NCBI GenBank assembly: GCA_019137255.1
Contig: WPDH01000074.1
Span: 701,905 to 765,904 of the forward strand
From: Corinectria fuckeliana
Taxonomy: Eukaryota; Ascomycota; Sordariomycetes; Hypocreales; Nectriaceae
DNA: 64,000 bases
Reading direction: 5' to 3'
The translations under genes and the position numbers were made by a program. Below are positions 1 to 10,754 of this stretch, piece by piece. Position 1 is the first letter of the stretch. Each line of letters begins with the position of its first letter. The notes beneath the pieces are model-generated. The model saw nothing but the letters and a program-made list of their open reading frames with translations, was not told the origin of the DNA and did no database searches.

Positions 1-2
1 AC

Positions 3-1414
3 ATCTCGCAGCCGTGGGGTGAGATGACATACTTGACCGCAGCTTCGCCGGTTTCCATGGTCAGTGATCACCCGCCGGTGCCAATGCAGATGAACCGCGG
101 CGGTATCCGCATGGACACGAGCGATGGAGGTTTCAATGGGCGACCTCGTCATTCCCGATCTCGCTTCACAGCTGCTCGGCGCAAAGAAGTACAGGAGGTC
201 CGGAAGATTGGTGCCTGCATAAGGTGCAGAATCCTCCGAAAGAACTGCGGCAAGGGAACTCCTTGTGATACTTGCCGAAAGGTTTTGGCTCCAAGGGTCT
301 GGAGAACTGGTTGTGTTCGCACAAGATTGCATGAGCAACTTGACCTGTACTCGGCTGGGGTTCAGGTGGTTTTGTCTCAGAATCGAATCAACCATCTCAA
401 GGTCCAATACGAACTAATGGAAAATGGCTCCATGATCGAGGTCTCGCATTTCCCCGAAACGGGGAAAACCATCGTCTTTGAGGCGCTGGTGGCTACAGTG
501 CCCCCCCGCGGGACAGACACTACCCGAGACAGCAAGGACCCCTTTCACCATGCCATCATGATCAACCAGGACAAGGAGGATATTCCTGGAAAGGTTGAAA
601 CATACATGCGTGATGTTTTTCATCTCTTGATTGAGCGTGAGCCCTCGCGGTTCATGAGAGTCACTCTTGAAATCGCGATCCAGCAGTTGGCAGAGGGAGA
701 AGACGACTTGCTCCGCAAAGCACTTGAGCTCTGGGGCTTGGTAGAGAGCATCGACCGCGAAAGGCAGTGGAATATCGTTGAACAGCCCAACACCGAAGGA
801 GAGGAGCCGAGGCGAATACAGGAGGCCCACGACGGAAGCGATCCTGATATTTATACCATGATCTGTATGCAGCTCAACGCTGCGGCCGAAAGGAAGGCTA
901 ACAACACTTCCAAGAGTCTGCTTAGCGGTATGCACAGGGTCCTCCAGGATAGCAAAGTCAAGATCAGCTTCAAGGTCTTCCTCACAGCCGTCATCTTTCT
1001 TAACTGCGTCGAGAAGTCGACATGGGCCTTCAAGGCCTGGGAACAAGACCATCTTCGTCCAGGCTGGCCCCTGGAGAGAGACCCCAGTATCTTCACGCAG
1101 CAGGGGGGCAACCTCGCTAGCTTGCTGAGGATGCTCCTGGCGATCCGCAAGGCGTTGCCGCAGACCATGCGCGATGAGGCCGGAAAGTTGGCTACGTCAG
1201 AGCAAGACCCTGTCGTGGTCAACTACTTCCAGAGCCTGGACCTTGACTGTACGTTTTCCGCCCTCCTAGTTTACCGCCTGTAGAGATGCTAATCTGCGCG
1301 CTAGACGACGCCGTCCAGGCCCGCCAAGAGGGATCGCAGTTCTCACCCGCAGACTCCCGTTCTCTCGAGCTGACGTTCTGCTCCCACCTACTCCTCCCAA
1401 ACATCCCCCCTTAA
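3..1414 (+). CDS. Zn2Cys6 (C6) fungal transcription factor, 5' partial
   Basis: Probable nuclear DNA-binding regulator; target genes unknown. The frame is open to the left edge (seven codons precede the first Met at 24), so the true start probably lies outside the window. Numbered from Met 24, a basic stretch at residues 40-61 precedes a cysteine cluster at C65, C68, C75, C81, C84 and C97 (C-x2-C-x6-C-x5-C-x2-C-x12-C). The last loop is longer than the usual 6-8 residues. The remaining ~350 residues are helical-looking with no named domain that I recognise. The frame opened to 1283 is not the real end. A donor at 1249 (GTACGT), a GCTAAT branch site and a CTAG acceptor remove 1249-1304, and the second exon 1305-1414 closes in frame. 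It is tail-to-tail with SEC5. Confident as a C6-type protein, less so about the N-terminus. Confidence 0.8.
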
Positions 1415-1934
1415 GCACATGCGCGTCTATGGCGTCTCGCACAACTAACGCCATTTGTGGACCTTGTCGTCATTAACGCGGGATCACAGCAATAGATCAA
1501 GAGTCAGGGTGTGCTAGTTAAAGGCGGGCGGCACCTTGTCAACCACTGTAATGGCTAATGATTGGACGGAAAACAAAAACACGAATATATACCTTTATGA
1601 CGACAGAGACGAGCAGGCATTTTCAAGGCCGACTCAATGAAGAGGGAAAGACTTATGACAAGGGAAAAATAAAAAGCAATGTATGGTTCTTAAACTTGGC
1701 GTTACGGTCTAGACATGGACGACGAGAAACCTCAGGGTCTTCACCAAAAAAAAAAAAAAAGGAATGGGGGTAGATTTAACAAATAATACGTTTTTAGCTG
1801 TTATAAAAAGTCCTAGCTTTCTTCGACTACTTGCGAGACTTGTCTGATTTCCATGGAAATCGCTAGCTTCATGCGCTCATTGTCCCCATAGAACATACTC
1901 CTGATACTCATCCACGACAACGTAACAAAGCGGC
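1415..1934. other. Convergent 3' intergenic region
   Basis: 520 bp between the stop of the C6 regulator (+) and the stop of SEC5 (-). It holds a run of 15 A at 1746-1760 and AT-rich sequence to about 1830, suitable for 3' UTRs and polyadenylation of both genes. The short open frames here look random. Confidence 0.6.
1746..1760. repeat. A15 homopolymer
   Basis: Fifteen consecutive A residues in the SEC5/C6 terminator region. This is a simple homopolymer, prone to length error in assemblies. Confidence 0.9.
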
Positions 1935-4900
1935 CTAGGGAATCGAAACGCCGCTATTGTTCCGGCTCGGCCCGCCGCCATGACCGGGACGCTTAGGCTT
2001 CTTGAAACAAGCGAACTCATTCTTGCTCGCGTCGCGGAGGCGCTTGAGGACGTTGCGCATCTCGGGCAGCTCGCTCTGCAGACGGGCGCGGGCCTCGTTG
2101 TCGGTGCGGCCGTCGAGCTCCTGGTAGATCTGGCCCTGGAGCTCCGAGGCGCGGTCGGTGGTGTAGTGGCTGAGGGTCTGGGCGACGAACTCGACGTCGA
2201 GGGTGGCCTGCATGAGGGCCTCGAGGGAGTAGCGCGGCCGGCGGCGGAAGGCCTCGAGGAGCTGGACCGACGTCTGCTCGAGGAGGAAGGAGAGGACCTT
2301 GGGGGTGAGAGACGGAGCCGTCGTGGACACCTGGGAGTGGACGAGGACGAGGGAGAGGAGGGCCTCGTAGACGTAGGGCTTCGCGGTGCGGGCGCGCTGG
2401 CCCTGAGCTGGCGCCCAGTCGGGGGATGCGAGACCGGCTTGGATGACCTCGTGAAGATTCTCGATGGACTGCTTGGTGTAGGACTGGAAGAGGCGGTCGT
2501 CGATCTGGCCGAGGACATCTCGAATGGTCTTCGACTCGTCCGTCAGCTTCACGGAGAAGGCGTTCTCAAACTGGGAGTTGAGGCTTGGCACGACCTGTGA
2601 GCGCAGGGACTGAAGGTTGCTGAGGGTCATGAGCATCCGGATGTTCTGCATATTTGTTAGTACTGTGTTGAACTAGATTGTCGGCATGATACCCACTCGA
2701 TCACCAGCATCCAAGGTCCCCTTGCCCGACATATCAGGCGTGGCAGCCATTGCAAGCGAGCTGTCACTTTCAATCGACCAGTCGTCATCGGCCTTCTTCA
2801 GAGACCGCTCGGCGTTCTCCACCATGCCGCTCAAGGCTTTGTACAGGGTGGTGACATATTGGCTTCGCACCATCTGGAGCAGCTTAGTCGGAGGCGGCAG
2901 AACAATGTCACCTGCACCCGGCTTCGACATGGCATCGGAGATGTAGAGGATCTTCTGCATCCCCGAGAGCAGAGCTCCCTCGAAGGCTGCAAAGCTGGCA
3001 GGCATCCGTGTCACGTCGCCAAGCTCCACCGACCGCTGCCAGTCCTCTACGTACTTGATATTCTCGGCATCACGGTTCCACGCGGCGCAGAGAGCAGTGA
3101 CACAGCGCTCCCGAGAGGCACCAACAAGAGTCCTGAGACCCTCCAAAACCTGGCTGTCCCCGGAGGCAACAGGGCCGATGCTAGCCATGTCGGACGCCCC
3201 AGAACCAACCAGGGCCAACATCTTGGAGAGATAATGCACGCCACTCATCGAGTTTGACCATGGAGGCCAGAAAGCGAGCTTTTCCCATGCCTCGCCCCTC
3301 TTAGGTGACGGTGAAGGCAAGTTGTTGGGATCAAAGTTGAAGCGAGGGTCTCGCACCGTTGGCGTCAAGTTGCCAGATATAGGCGTTGCTGGCACTGGCG
3401 TGTTGGGTGAAATGGGCATCGGCGAGAAGAGCAGTGAAATATCCTCTGGCGGCAGTTCGGTGAAAAAGGCAAAGACCTGCTCGCGTGTTATATCCACCAA
3501 CTCCACCGCTCCCTTCCGTAGCTCGTTGATGTTTTGCGGTGAGAGCTCGTGGTGATGTCGTGACTCCCCGCGATAGCCCGTTGGTAGGCTGGCTTGTGCC
3601 TTTCCGTTGATGAAGCTCTGGACCATCTGCCAGAACTCTACCACCTCACCAATGATGCCTTGAGACGACAGGAGATTGCTCAAGAAGGAGAGCATCTTCT
3701 CCCACAGCTCAATGACATCTGGTGTGTCGGTCGACAACGGCTTACCCTCAATCACTGGTCGACCCAGAGAGCGAAGGTGGTTCGCGATGGTGTGAGGACT
3801 GGGCTTCTCGCTGTTTGCCAGTCTCCGACGAAGCACCTCGATTTCCACCTTCGTGCGGTCCGAGGTTGTCTGAATTTTGCCCTTGAGGTAATCATAGCGG
3901 CTCAAGAGCCAGACCCAGATGGGGTTGTCGTCAGCGCCGAGCTCTAGGAGCAGGCCGATGAGCTCCATGTGCTGGTCCTGCGCACGCCCATTCATAGTCT
4001 CCGACTTGGAAACGGTATGAAGGTTGACCAGCCTCTTCCAGACATCCCGCTTGAAATTCCGAATTTGATTATCCACGTCATGCCACATCCGCCCTGCGAT
4101 TACGAGCTGATAGAGCTGTGGCTCGGTCGGGTTGTTGTCTCCTAGTTCTTCTGCCAGCCTGCGAGCCTCATTGGCGATCTTCCTGGCGCGGCCGAACTCC
4201 TCAACAAGCGACTCGTAATCTTTGCGCTTGATACTGTCAGCTACCGCCGTACTCATCTCGAAATAGTCCTTGAATCTTGTCAAGTGGTTGGACACTGTTT
4301 TGAGATGCTCCTCTTTCTCTCGTCCTCCAAGAGCAGGACCCCAGACATCCTCTGCCTTTGCCGAGACATCCAGCAGAGGGCCTTTGATGCCCAGCACACC
4401 ATACTCGCTCTCCTTGGTGAGAGCGTTTTTCTTGCGAGTGTCGGGCGCAGGCGAGTTCAGGGGGTTGTTCGCGCCCGTTCCGCTGATACTATTACGAAAA
4501 CTGCTGCGGCTAGCATGCCGAGAATGGGTGCGTCCGGCATTGGGCGGCTCCGCTCCGCGATACTTCATTTCTTTATACACGTTGTCAATTGTGGCTTTGG
4601 CCTTGACGAATCGCTCAAAATTGGTCTCGACCAGGACCTTGAGGGAGGCGGACTTCTGGTCAATAGACTGCGAAAGGACATCCAGGCCGGTGACGAGGCT
4701 TCTGGTGTCAGCGGTGGAATGCACCTGCGACAGAAAGAGAGCTGGCGAGAAGGTTGTCGAGGAGAGAAGGAATCGATTGCCTGCAGGACACATGTGAGTT
4801 TGGCTGCAACCGACGAGGGCTTGCGTGTGGACATACGCAGTCGCAAATCATCTTGGACGGGCAGGCCAAGGTGCTTCAGGGTCCTCACGACACTGTCGGA

Positions 4901-5161
4901 GCTCCCCAGGGGATCAGGCTCATCTCTCTGCACCAAGTTGCCCACGCCTCCGGCACCAGCTTCGGACCCGGGTAAGACGCTCCGCCGGTCGCTAACAGCT
5001 CTCTCCAGGGCCTGGTACCGAGACTTTCTCCGCTTGAGCTTGGTTCCCTCCTTCTCGCCGTCTTCTTCGGAGCCTTCGAGATCCTTCTCGGCCGGCCATT
5101 CAGCGGGGAAGGCTGTTGGGATTCCGTAGAAGTCGAGGATGGTGCGTTCGTAGTCGGCCAT
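1935..5161 (-). CDS. SEC5: Exocyst complex component Sec5
   Basis: Subunit of the octameric exocyst, which tethers secretory vesicles to the plasma membrane at growing tips and septa. Three exons on the minus strand: 5161-4837, 4780-2697 and 2645-1935, giving 1039 residues, a usual fungal Sec5 length. The 56-bp intron 1 has a GTATGT donor and TGCAG acceptor. The 51-bp intron 2 has a GTGGGT donor and a perfect TACTAAC branch site. Both joins restore frame. The family-typical block containing LVETNFERFVKAKATIDNVY lies near residues 157-180, and the rest is the long helical-rod region. The Met at 5161 was chosen because MADYERTILDFYG fits Sec5 N-termini; an in-frame Met at 5197 would add 12 residues. 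Exon 3 is much richer in C/G-ending codons than exon 2. It shares its upstream region with GPI8. Confidence 0.93.
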
Positions 5162-5726
5162 GGTGTCGTCTACAATGGCCAGGAGGTGGGGGGACAATCA
5201 GAGCAGAAGGCGCATGCTTGCCCTTCGTCGCGTCGAGTAGGGGATCAGCCCGGTAATTGCGGATATTATTCGGAGTCTTTGCAGTTGGCTCGGGGCCCAA
5301 AACGGCGCAAATCGAGAACGGGTTGCACGCGTTTCGAGCTGTGTCGTAATGGAGGTCGTCCTCGGCCGTTACCTTGAAGCTCAAGCATGTGGCTGGGAGC
5401 GCCGGAAGCACCTCGACAGCCAGGCGCAGGCATGGCCGACTGTGGCTGGTGGCTTAATTGGGATACCATCTGTGGCGCGTCTTATCTAATCTTAATCTGG
5501 TGTTGACGTGACGCACGAATGTCGGATGCTTACATAGTACGACACCAACTCCATTCCCCATGCTCCATCATCACCGTTGTTCAGATTTGTCAACCCTCCC
5601 AGAGATTCATCTTAGCATCCCGTCGCAACGGTCGCAATTGACATGTCGCCCGTAGCATCAGGGCTATAGATTTCTGTCCGACAGTAACCCACGTTCCCTT
5701 CGATTGCCTCTCCGTTTCATCCAACC
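5162..5726. promoter_or_regulatory. Divergent SEC5/GPI8 promoter region
   Basis: 565 bp separate the start codons of SEC5 (-) and GPI8 (+), so both 5' UTRs and promoters must lie here. There is no obvious TATA box. Near GPI8 the sequence is pyrimidine-rich (around 5570-5720), as is common in fungal leaders. Both products serve secretion or cell-surface delivery, so co-regulation is possible but not shown by the sequence. Confidence 0.6.
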
Positions 5727-6945
5727 ATGAACCTCTCCGTCGTTCGATTCCACGCCCTTGTGGCGGCGGCGCTTCTCGCAACTCTTACAGTCGCCGAACA
5801 CACCAGCAACTGGGCTGTCCTCGTCTGCACGTCACGATTCTGGTTCAACTACCGCCATCTCGCCAACGTCCTCTCCATGTACCGTACCGTCAAGCGACTC
5901 GGCATTCCCGACTCGCAGATCATCCTCATGCTCCCCGACGACATGGCTTGCAACCCGCGCAACGCCTTCCCCGGTACCGTCTACAGCAACTCCGATCGCG
6001 CCGTTGATCTGTACGGCGACAACATCGAGGTCGACTATCGTGGCTACGAGGTGACCGTTGAGAACTTCATTCGCCTCTTAACGGACCGCGTCGGCGCCGA
6101 GATGCCCAGGAGCAAGCGGCTCCTCACCGACGACAGGAGCAATATTCTGGTATACATGACTGGTCACGGCGGAAACGAGTTCCTCAAGTTCCAGGATGCT
6201 GAGGAGATTGGCGCATTTGATCTTGCGGATGCCTTTGAGCAAATGTGGGAGAAGAAGAGGTGGGTGGAACGGCCGTCCTCCGGCTCACGTTCTTGTGTTA
6301 ATAATTACCAGGTACCACGAGATCTTATTCATGATCGATACCTGCCAGGCAAACACCATGTACAGCAGGCTTTACTCTCCCAATATCCTCGCCACCGGAT
6401 CTTCTGAGCTCGATCAGTCGTCCTACTCCCACCACGCCGATAATGACGTTGGTGTTGCTGTCATCGACCGCTATACATACTACAACCTAGAGTACCTGGA
6501 GACCCAGGTCAAGGATCTCGGCAGCCGAAAGACTGTCGGCGACTTGTTCGACAGCTATGACTATGAGAAGATTCACTCGAATCCTGGTGTTCGGTACGAT
6601 CTCTTCCCCGGCGGCGCCGACTCGGCTCGTAGCCGCTTGATCACCGATTTCTTCGGCAACATCCAGAATGTAGAGGTTGACCGCACCAACAACGTGACTC
6701 TCGAAGAAGACCTGCTTGAGCTAAGCAAGAAGATCGCTCGGCTACGGCAGAAGGAGGTCGAGGAGGATGCATCTCAAAATGAGCACGCTAGTATTCCCGC
6801 CAGCGTTCCAACCGAGGCACCTAAGAAGGTCCAGAAGGCCAAGGCACTCACTGATGACAATTGGTGGACGAAAAAGGTAGTTGGTGCTACCGCTTTGGCT
6901 GGATGTGCTCTTCTTTGGGGTCTCGGATCGTTCCTGGAGGGCTGA
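5727..6945 (+). CDS. GPI8: GPI-anchor transamidase catalytic subunit Gpi8 (PIG-K)
   Basis: Cysteine protease-like (C13 family) subunit of the ER-membrane GPI transamidase, which cleaves the C-terminal GPI signal of proteins and attaches the preformed anchor. Two exons, 5727-6259 and 6312-6945, are separated by a 52-bp intron (GTGGGT donor, TTACCAG acceptor) and join in phase to give 388 residues. The N-terminus is a signal peptide ending near residue 23. The catalytic His147 lies in MTGHGGNEF and Cys189 in IDTCQANTM, matching the family dyad. A hydrophobic segment near the C-terminus (about 365-383) is the single membrane anchor. It is a little shorter than yeast Gpi8 but complete. GPI-anchored candidates in this window include the cupredoxin-like protein at 55735-56395. 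Confidence 0.97.
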
Positions 6946-7783
6946 GCTTGGAGCATCTGGAGTTACTTTTACTATTTCAACGGAGAAGGCGTTCATTTTG
7001 GGCGGAGAAGTATCCAGCGGGCGTTGGGGTCCGCGTTAGGAGCCCTGTCTGTAACATAATAGCTACAAATCTACCATGCTCTTTAATGAAGCGATTAATG
7101 CAGACACGAAGCTCTACGATGAATCAGCCTCTGAAACCACCAATGCCTTTGTTAGCTTGGGGTTGTGGGACTGAAGCCCACAGCGGTCTTACTCCTTGAA
7201 GGCTTGGTCCTTGAAGGATTAGTCGGCAAGGACATACATAATTACAGCACTTTAAACACTATTAAGGACACAGGGATTCTATGCCTCTAAAGGCGGCAAT
7301 GATATCACTTCTAACAGCTTTTCAGAGGTAGCTTTTCCGTGCAACTATCGGTGCCTTTTCTACCGAACGAAATTGAGCGATACGCCGAGGGCTGGGTTAA
7401 TGATACGGACTCAAAGCTTACAGAACATCGAAGAGCTTCTACTTGTCGCTGAACAATCGGATGTAGCCCTCTTTCCCCGTCTAAGTTATATACCCATCCA
7501 TACTAGATGTTTTGCAAACTACGTAGTTCTCGCGTTCCAAATTCCTGCGTTTCTGCACTCACGCACGACGTCTTAGTCAGCACATATCGCGTTAACGTGC
7601 GCTCGACTTCTGAGCTTCGCTTTTCAACTATCATCGCGCCAATTTCCCTTTTCCTTTCTCGCCCAAACCACAAATTTGGAGTTATATTAGCACCCAGTTA
7701 GCACTGCAAGCTAGAAATATGTCCTCATTCGTTGGCAGGTAGCGGCACTGTTTTACGGTTGAGAAAACAGCCAAGTTTTCAAG
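6946..7783. other. Intergenic region GPI8 to TFIIIC subunit
   Basis: 838 bp holding the GPI8 3' UTR and the promoter of the downstream gene. The block at about 7060-7700 is AT-richer with scattered stops in all frames. No gene is recognisable. Confidence 0.6.
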
Positions 7784-10223
7784 ATGGACAAATCTAAGGT
7801 ATGACGTCGGCCAGCATTCGACCAGCATTCGAATACCACTGTTGTGCTTTTTCTGTCCTCAATTCGTTCAATTTGATTCTCCAAGCGTCAGGAAACCGCT
7901 GACATGGTATCCAACGTCACAGACGCGTCCCCTTAAGACCATCCATCTCAAGTCGCGTCCACTTACAACTCATGCTCTCGCATGGTCTTGCGACGCTGAG
8001 TTGGCCGTCGCTACAGATGATACCATCTACGTCTTCTTGCCGGAGTACCCGAAATACACTGATCGCGATGAGGCTGCGGAGGAGGAGCTGCACCAGTTCT
8101 CACTGTCGTTGCGGGCAACAGGTTTGATCCGACCTGACCCGACGATCAATGCGCAGCTGTGCTCTTTTGCAGGCGTCAAAGTCGCAACACCCCGTACGAC
8201 TGAGGAGAACTGGTTCACGGGTGTGGGCAGTGGGCTCGTCACGAGTTCTGGGGCATCAGTCTGCCAGATCATCAGGTTGGAGTGGTCGCCCAACGGGCTA
8301 GGGTGCAATTTGCGGCCCATCCTGACTGCTATGTCGACAAACGGAGCTATCATTGCACTCGGGGAGCACGTTGACCGACAGTCGACTGTGATAACAGGTA
8401 TGCGCACGCGCGGCTTCAAGGCGTGGAAGACGTTGTGGGGGTTGGGAGCACAACTGCCACTGCCAGATTCAAGCGCAGAAGAAGGCTACCGGAATATGAA
8501 TGAGCGTATCAAAGCCTTCTCGTGGGCCAAAGAGGTCTCTAGTGGTAGGTCCCTTCTTGCATATTGCAACGATGCGGATGAGATTGCCATCATGGGTGTC
8601 CAGCTCTTCTCTCGGCCGAAGCCTTCAGACCCGACATCCGAGGAGTCCGTTTGGGACATCCAAGAAGTCGCTCGATTTGACGGACGAGGACGGCACACCA
8701 AAGAAGACGTGAGTTTCAGCTGAATAGACCTGCTGTACGGCCCCTGATTTTTCTTAGGCTACGGATATCACAGATCCGGATTTCGTCCCTTATGGAAGCG
8801 CCTTCTCGTTGAGATGGAGTCCTTGGCTTGTTAGCGAGGGCAAAAGAACAGCAATTCTGGCCTATTCCGCAAAGAACCATGTCGGGTTTCGTCGAATCAT
8901 GATCCTGGGGGACTGGGTTAAGGGCCAGCCACCCCAAATCAAGGTCGAAGAGACGGATACGACGACCATATGCACATTCCTGTCGACCGATGCGTTCATT
9001 GAGTGGGAAGACAGTGTATGTTGGCCTTCTAGCGGTGTTCTGAACACAACTAACAAATCGCAGATCTGCGTGGAAGATGATAAACCGGTGGCTAGAGGAG
9101 TCATCGGGACTCCCTTCGATGTGAAGTCATTTCAGGTTTCGCTCTCTGATCCACCTAAAGAGTCTGAAGAGCCACATTATACTTGGGAATGCTCAACTAC
9201 ATATTCCAATGAAGAAGAAAGCCTCTCAACAAACCCAATCACTGGTGAACAGCCTTTGCGAAATACATTGCTAACGCGAGCTGACATTTTCGCTCAGGAC
9301 TTGTAATACACCGACTTGATCAATCGACTAAAGCCACAACCCCGCATTACTCGCTCGTCAGACTATCTGCGACAGCAAGCAACCATGACTGGTATCAGAC
9401 CAATCTCCCGGACACAGGGGGTAGTCCGCCTCAGTGGGCTGGGAAGATAAGGAAGCTCACGACTCGGCTCGTCTCACGTGCATCTGCCCTGGAGGGTCTG
9501 GACTCGGACTCGGACGACTCCGAGGATGAGATGATGGAAGAAGACGGGTCGAAGCTGCAGGTACCCCAATCGAGGTTCCGTATTTGGGGTATGGCGGCCT
9601 CCCCGGGCGGTGGCTCGACGGCGGTTCTCGTATCTCAGTACAGCACCCAGCACCCAGAGCGCCGGGCCACTTCCAAGCTGCTTTTTGGGTGGCCGGGCCG
9701 AACAGGGGAGCACTACAATGTGCAGGGCCCATCAGCGAGGCCGTCAGAAGACTTGACGACGGAAGGTCAGCTTTGGGAATGGATGTACGGCGATGGCCTC
9801 GAGGTGCCGGGGACGACTGTTGAGAGCAAGACGAGCGCAGAAGTTCGCGAGTCACCGCTCCGGGAGCAGTTCAAGGGGGTGATTGAAAAGCAACGATGTG
9901 TGTTTTGCGATTCGACGCTGCAGCACGAGGGCCACGAGGTGATTTGTGAGAACGGACATTCATTTGGTAAGTCCGGAAGTCCTATAGCCATTTTCTATCC
10001 CCTGCCCCCGTCCGCTTGACTGACTGCCCCCTCAGCTCGATGTGCCTCGACTGGTTTGGCCATCATAGGGCCAGACATATCGCGCATCTGCGCCGTGTGT
10101 GAGCTACGGTGTCTCAAAGTTGCAGAACTGGCGAGGATTGCGGAGGAACACATTGGTGCTGGGACGAAGATTGAGTCATCTGGTGAAGCCTGCGGAGGAT
10201 GCGGGGGAAAGTTTGTGGCTTAG
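7784..10223 (+). CDS. TFIIIC subunit (TFIIIC90-like: delta N-terminal domain plus zinc ribbon)
   Basis: Probable component of RNA polymerase III factor TFIIIC, which binds tRNA-gene A and B boxes; the relatives are human GTF3C4 and fission-yeast Sfc9. Six exons: 7784-7798, 7923-8708, 8758-9015, 9064-9244, 9298-9966 and 10036-10223, giving 698 residues. Exon 1 is only ATG GAC AAA TCT AAG. Its GTATGA donor joins a TCACAG acceptor in phase. The N-terminal half resembles the TFIIIC delta domain (ALAWSCDAELAVATDD near residues 18-35) and looks like a beta-propeller. A Ser/Asp/Glu-rich linker follows. The last ~85 residues hold the zinc-finger module: CVFC near 614, then CENGHSF, RCAS, CAVC and CGGC. 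Domain recognition is by eye, and the tiny first exon is the least certain part. Confidence 0.85.
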
Positions 10224-10754
10224 TGTTCACGGTTGGAATACGAGAGTGGGCATGGTTGAAGGTGTGTTCTCCTGATTTCGTTGTGAACCTGCGGAGTAAG
10301 TTAACGGCCAGTCCCGCAGTATTATGAATCTACTCCCAGGTTGCTTCCATCCAACGGTCAGATGCGCGCGGCAAACCAGCGAATAAAGGCGCGTGCCATC
10401 AGCCCAGTCACCCCAGTGGCACGCAGTAAAGCTCAGTGGGCGACACAGCAGCGTCGGCGCTATCTTGGGCGCTAGGCTGCCGACGTTACAGGGGTCTCCG
10501 GGGGGGGGGGGGGGATGCACGCCCGGGCTTCAAGGTCGAGCATGGTCCTCGATGTTTCCTGTGAATCTTGCCTCTCACATCTACACCCCAGCTTCACGTT
10601 TATATATTCACAGTATTTCGACGAACACGCATCAGCCGCCTACTCCACGCTTTCCCCCTTCGCCCCCCTGTGACGCCGCTGATACAGTTCATCTTGTCAA
10701 GCGGCTAGGCCGGGCGCGCCTATTCAGCTCCCACCTGCGCCATACCCATCCCTC
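10224..10754. other. Intergenic region with G15 tract, BTB gene promoter
   Basis: 531 bp between the TFIIIC subunit stop and the BTB gene start. It contains 15 G at 10500-10514, then a pyrimidine-rich leader (10570-10750) with TATATA-like sequence near 10600. No gene is recognisable. Confidence 0.55.
10500..10514. repeat. G15 homopolymer
   Basis: Fifteen G residues upstream of the BTB gene. Such a tract can fold as a G-quadruplex, or may be a length-uncertain sequencing artefact. Confidence 0.85.

Noticed and set aside
5162..5197. Alternative SEC5 start 12 residues upstream
   Set aside because: In-frame Met with weaker match to Sec5 N-termini. Kept only as an alternative.
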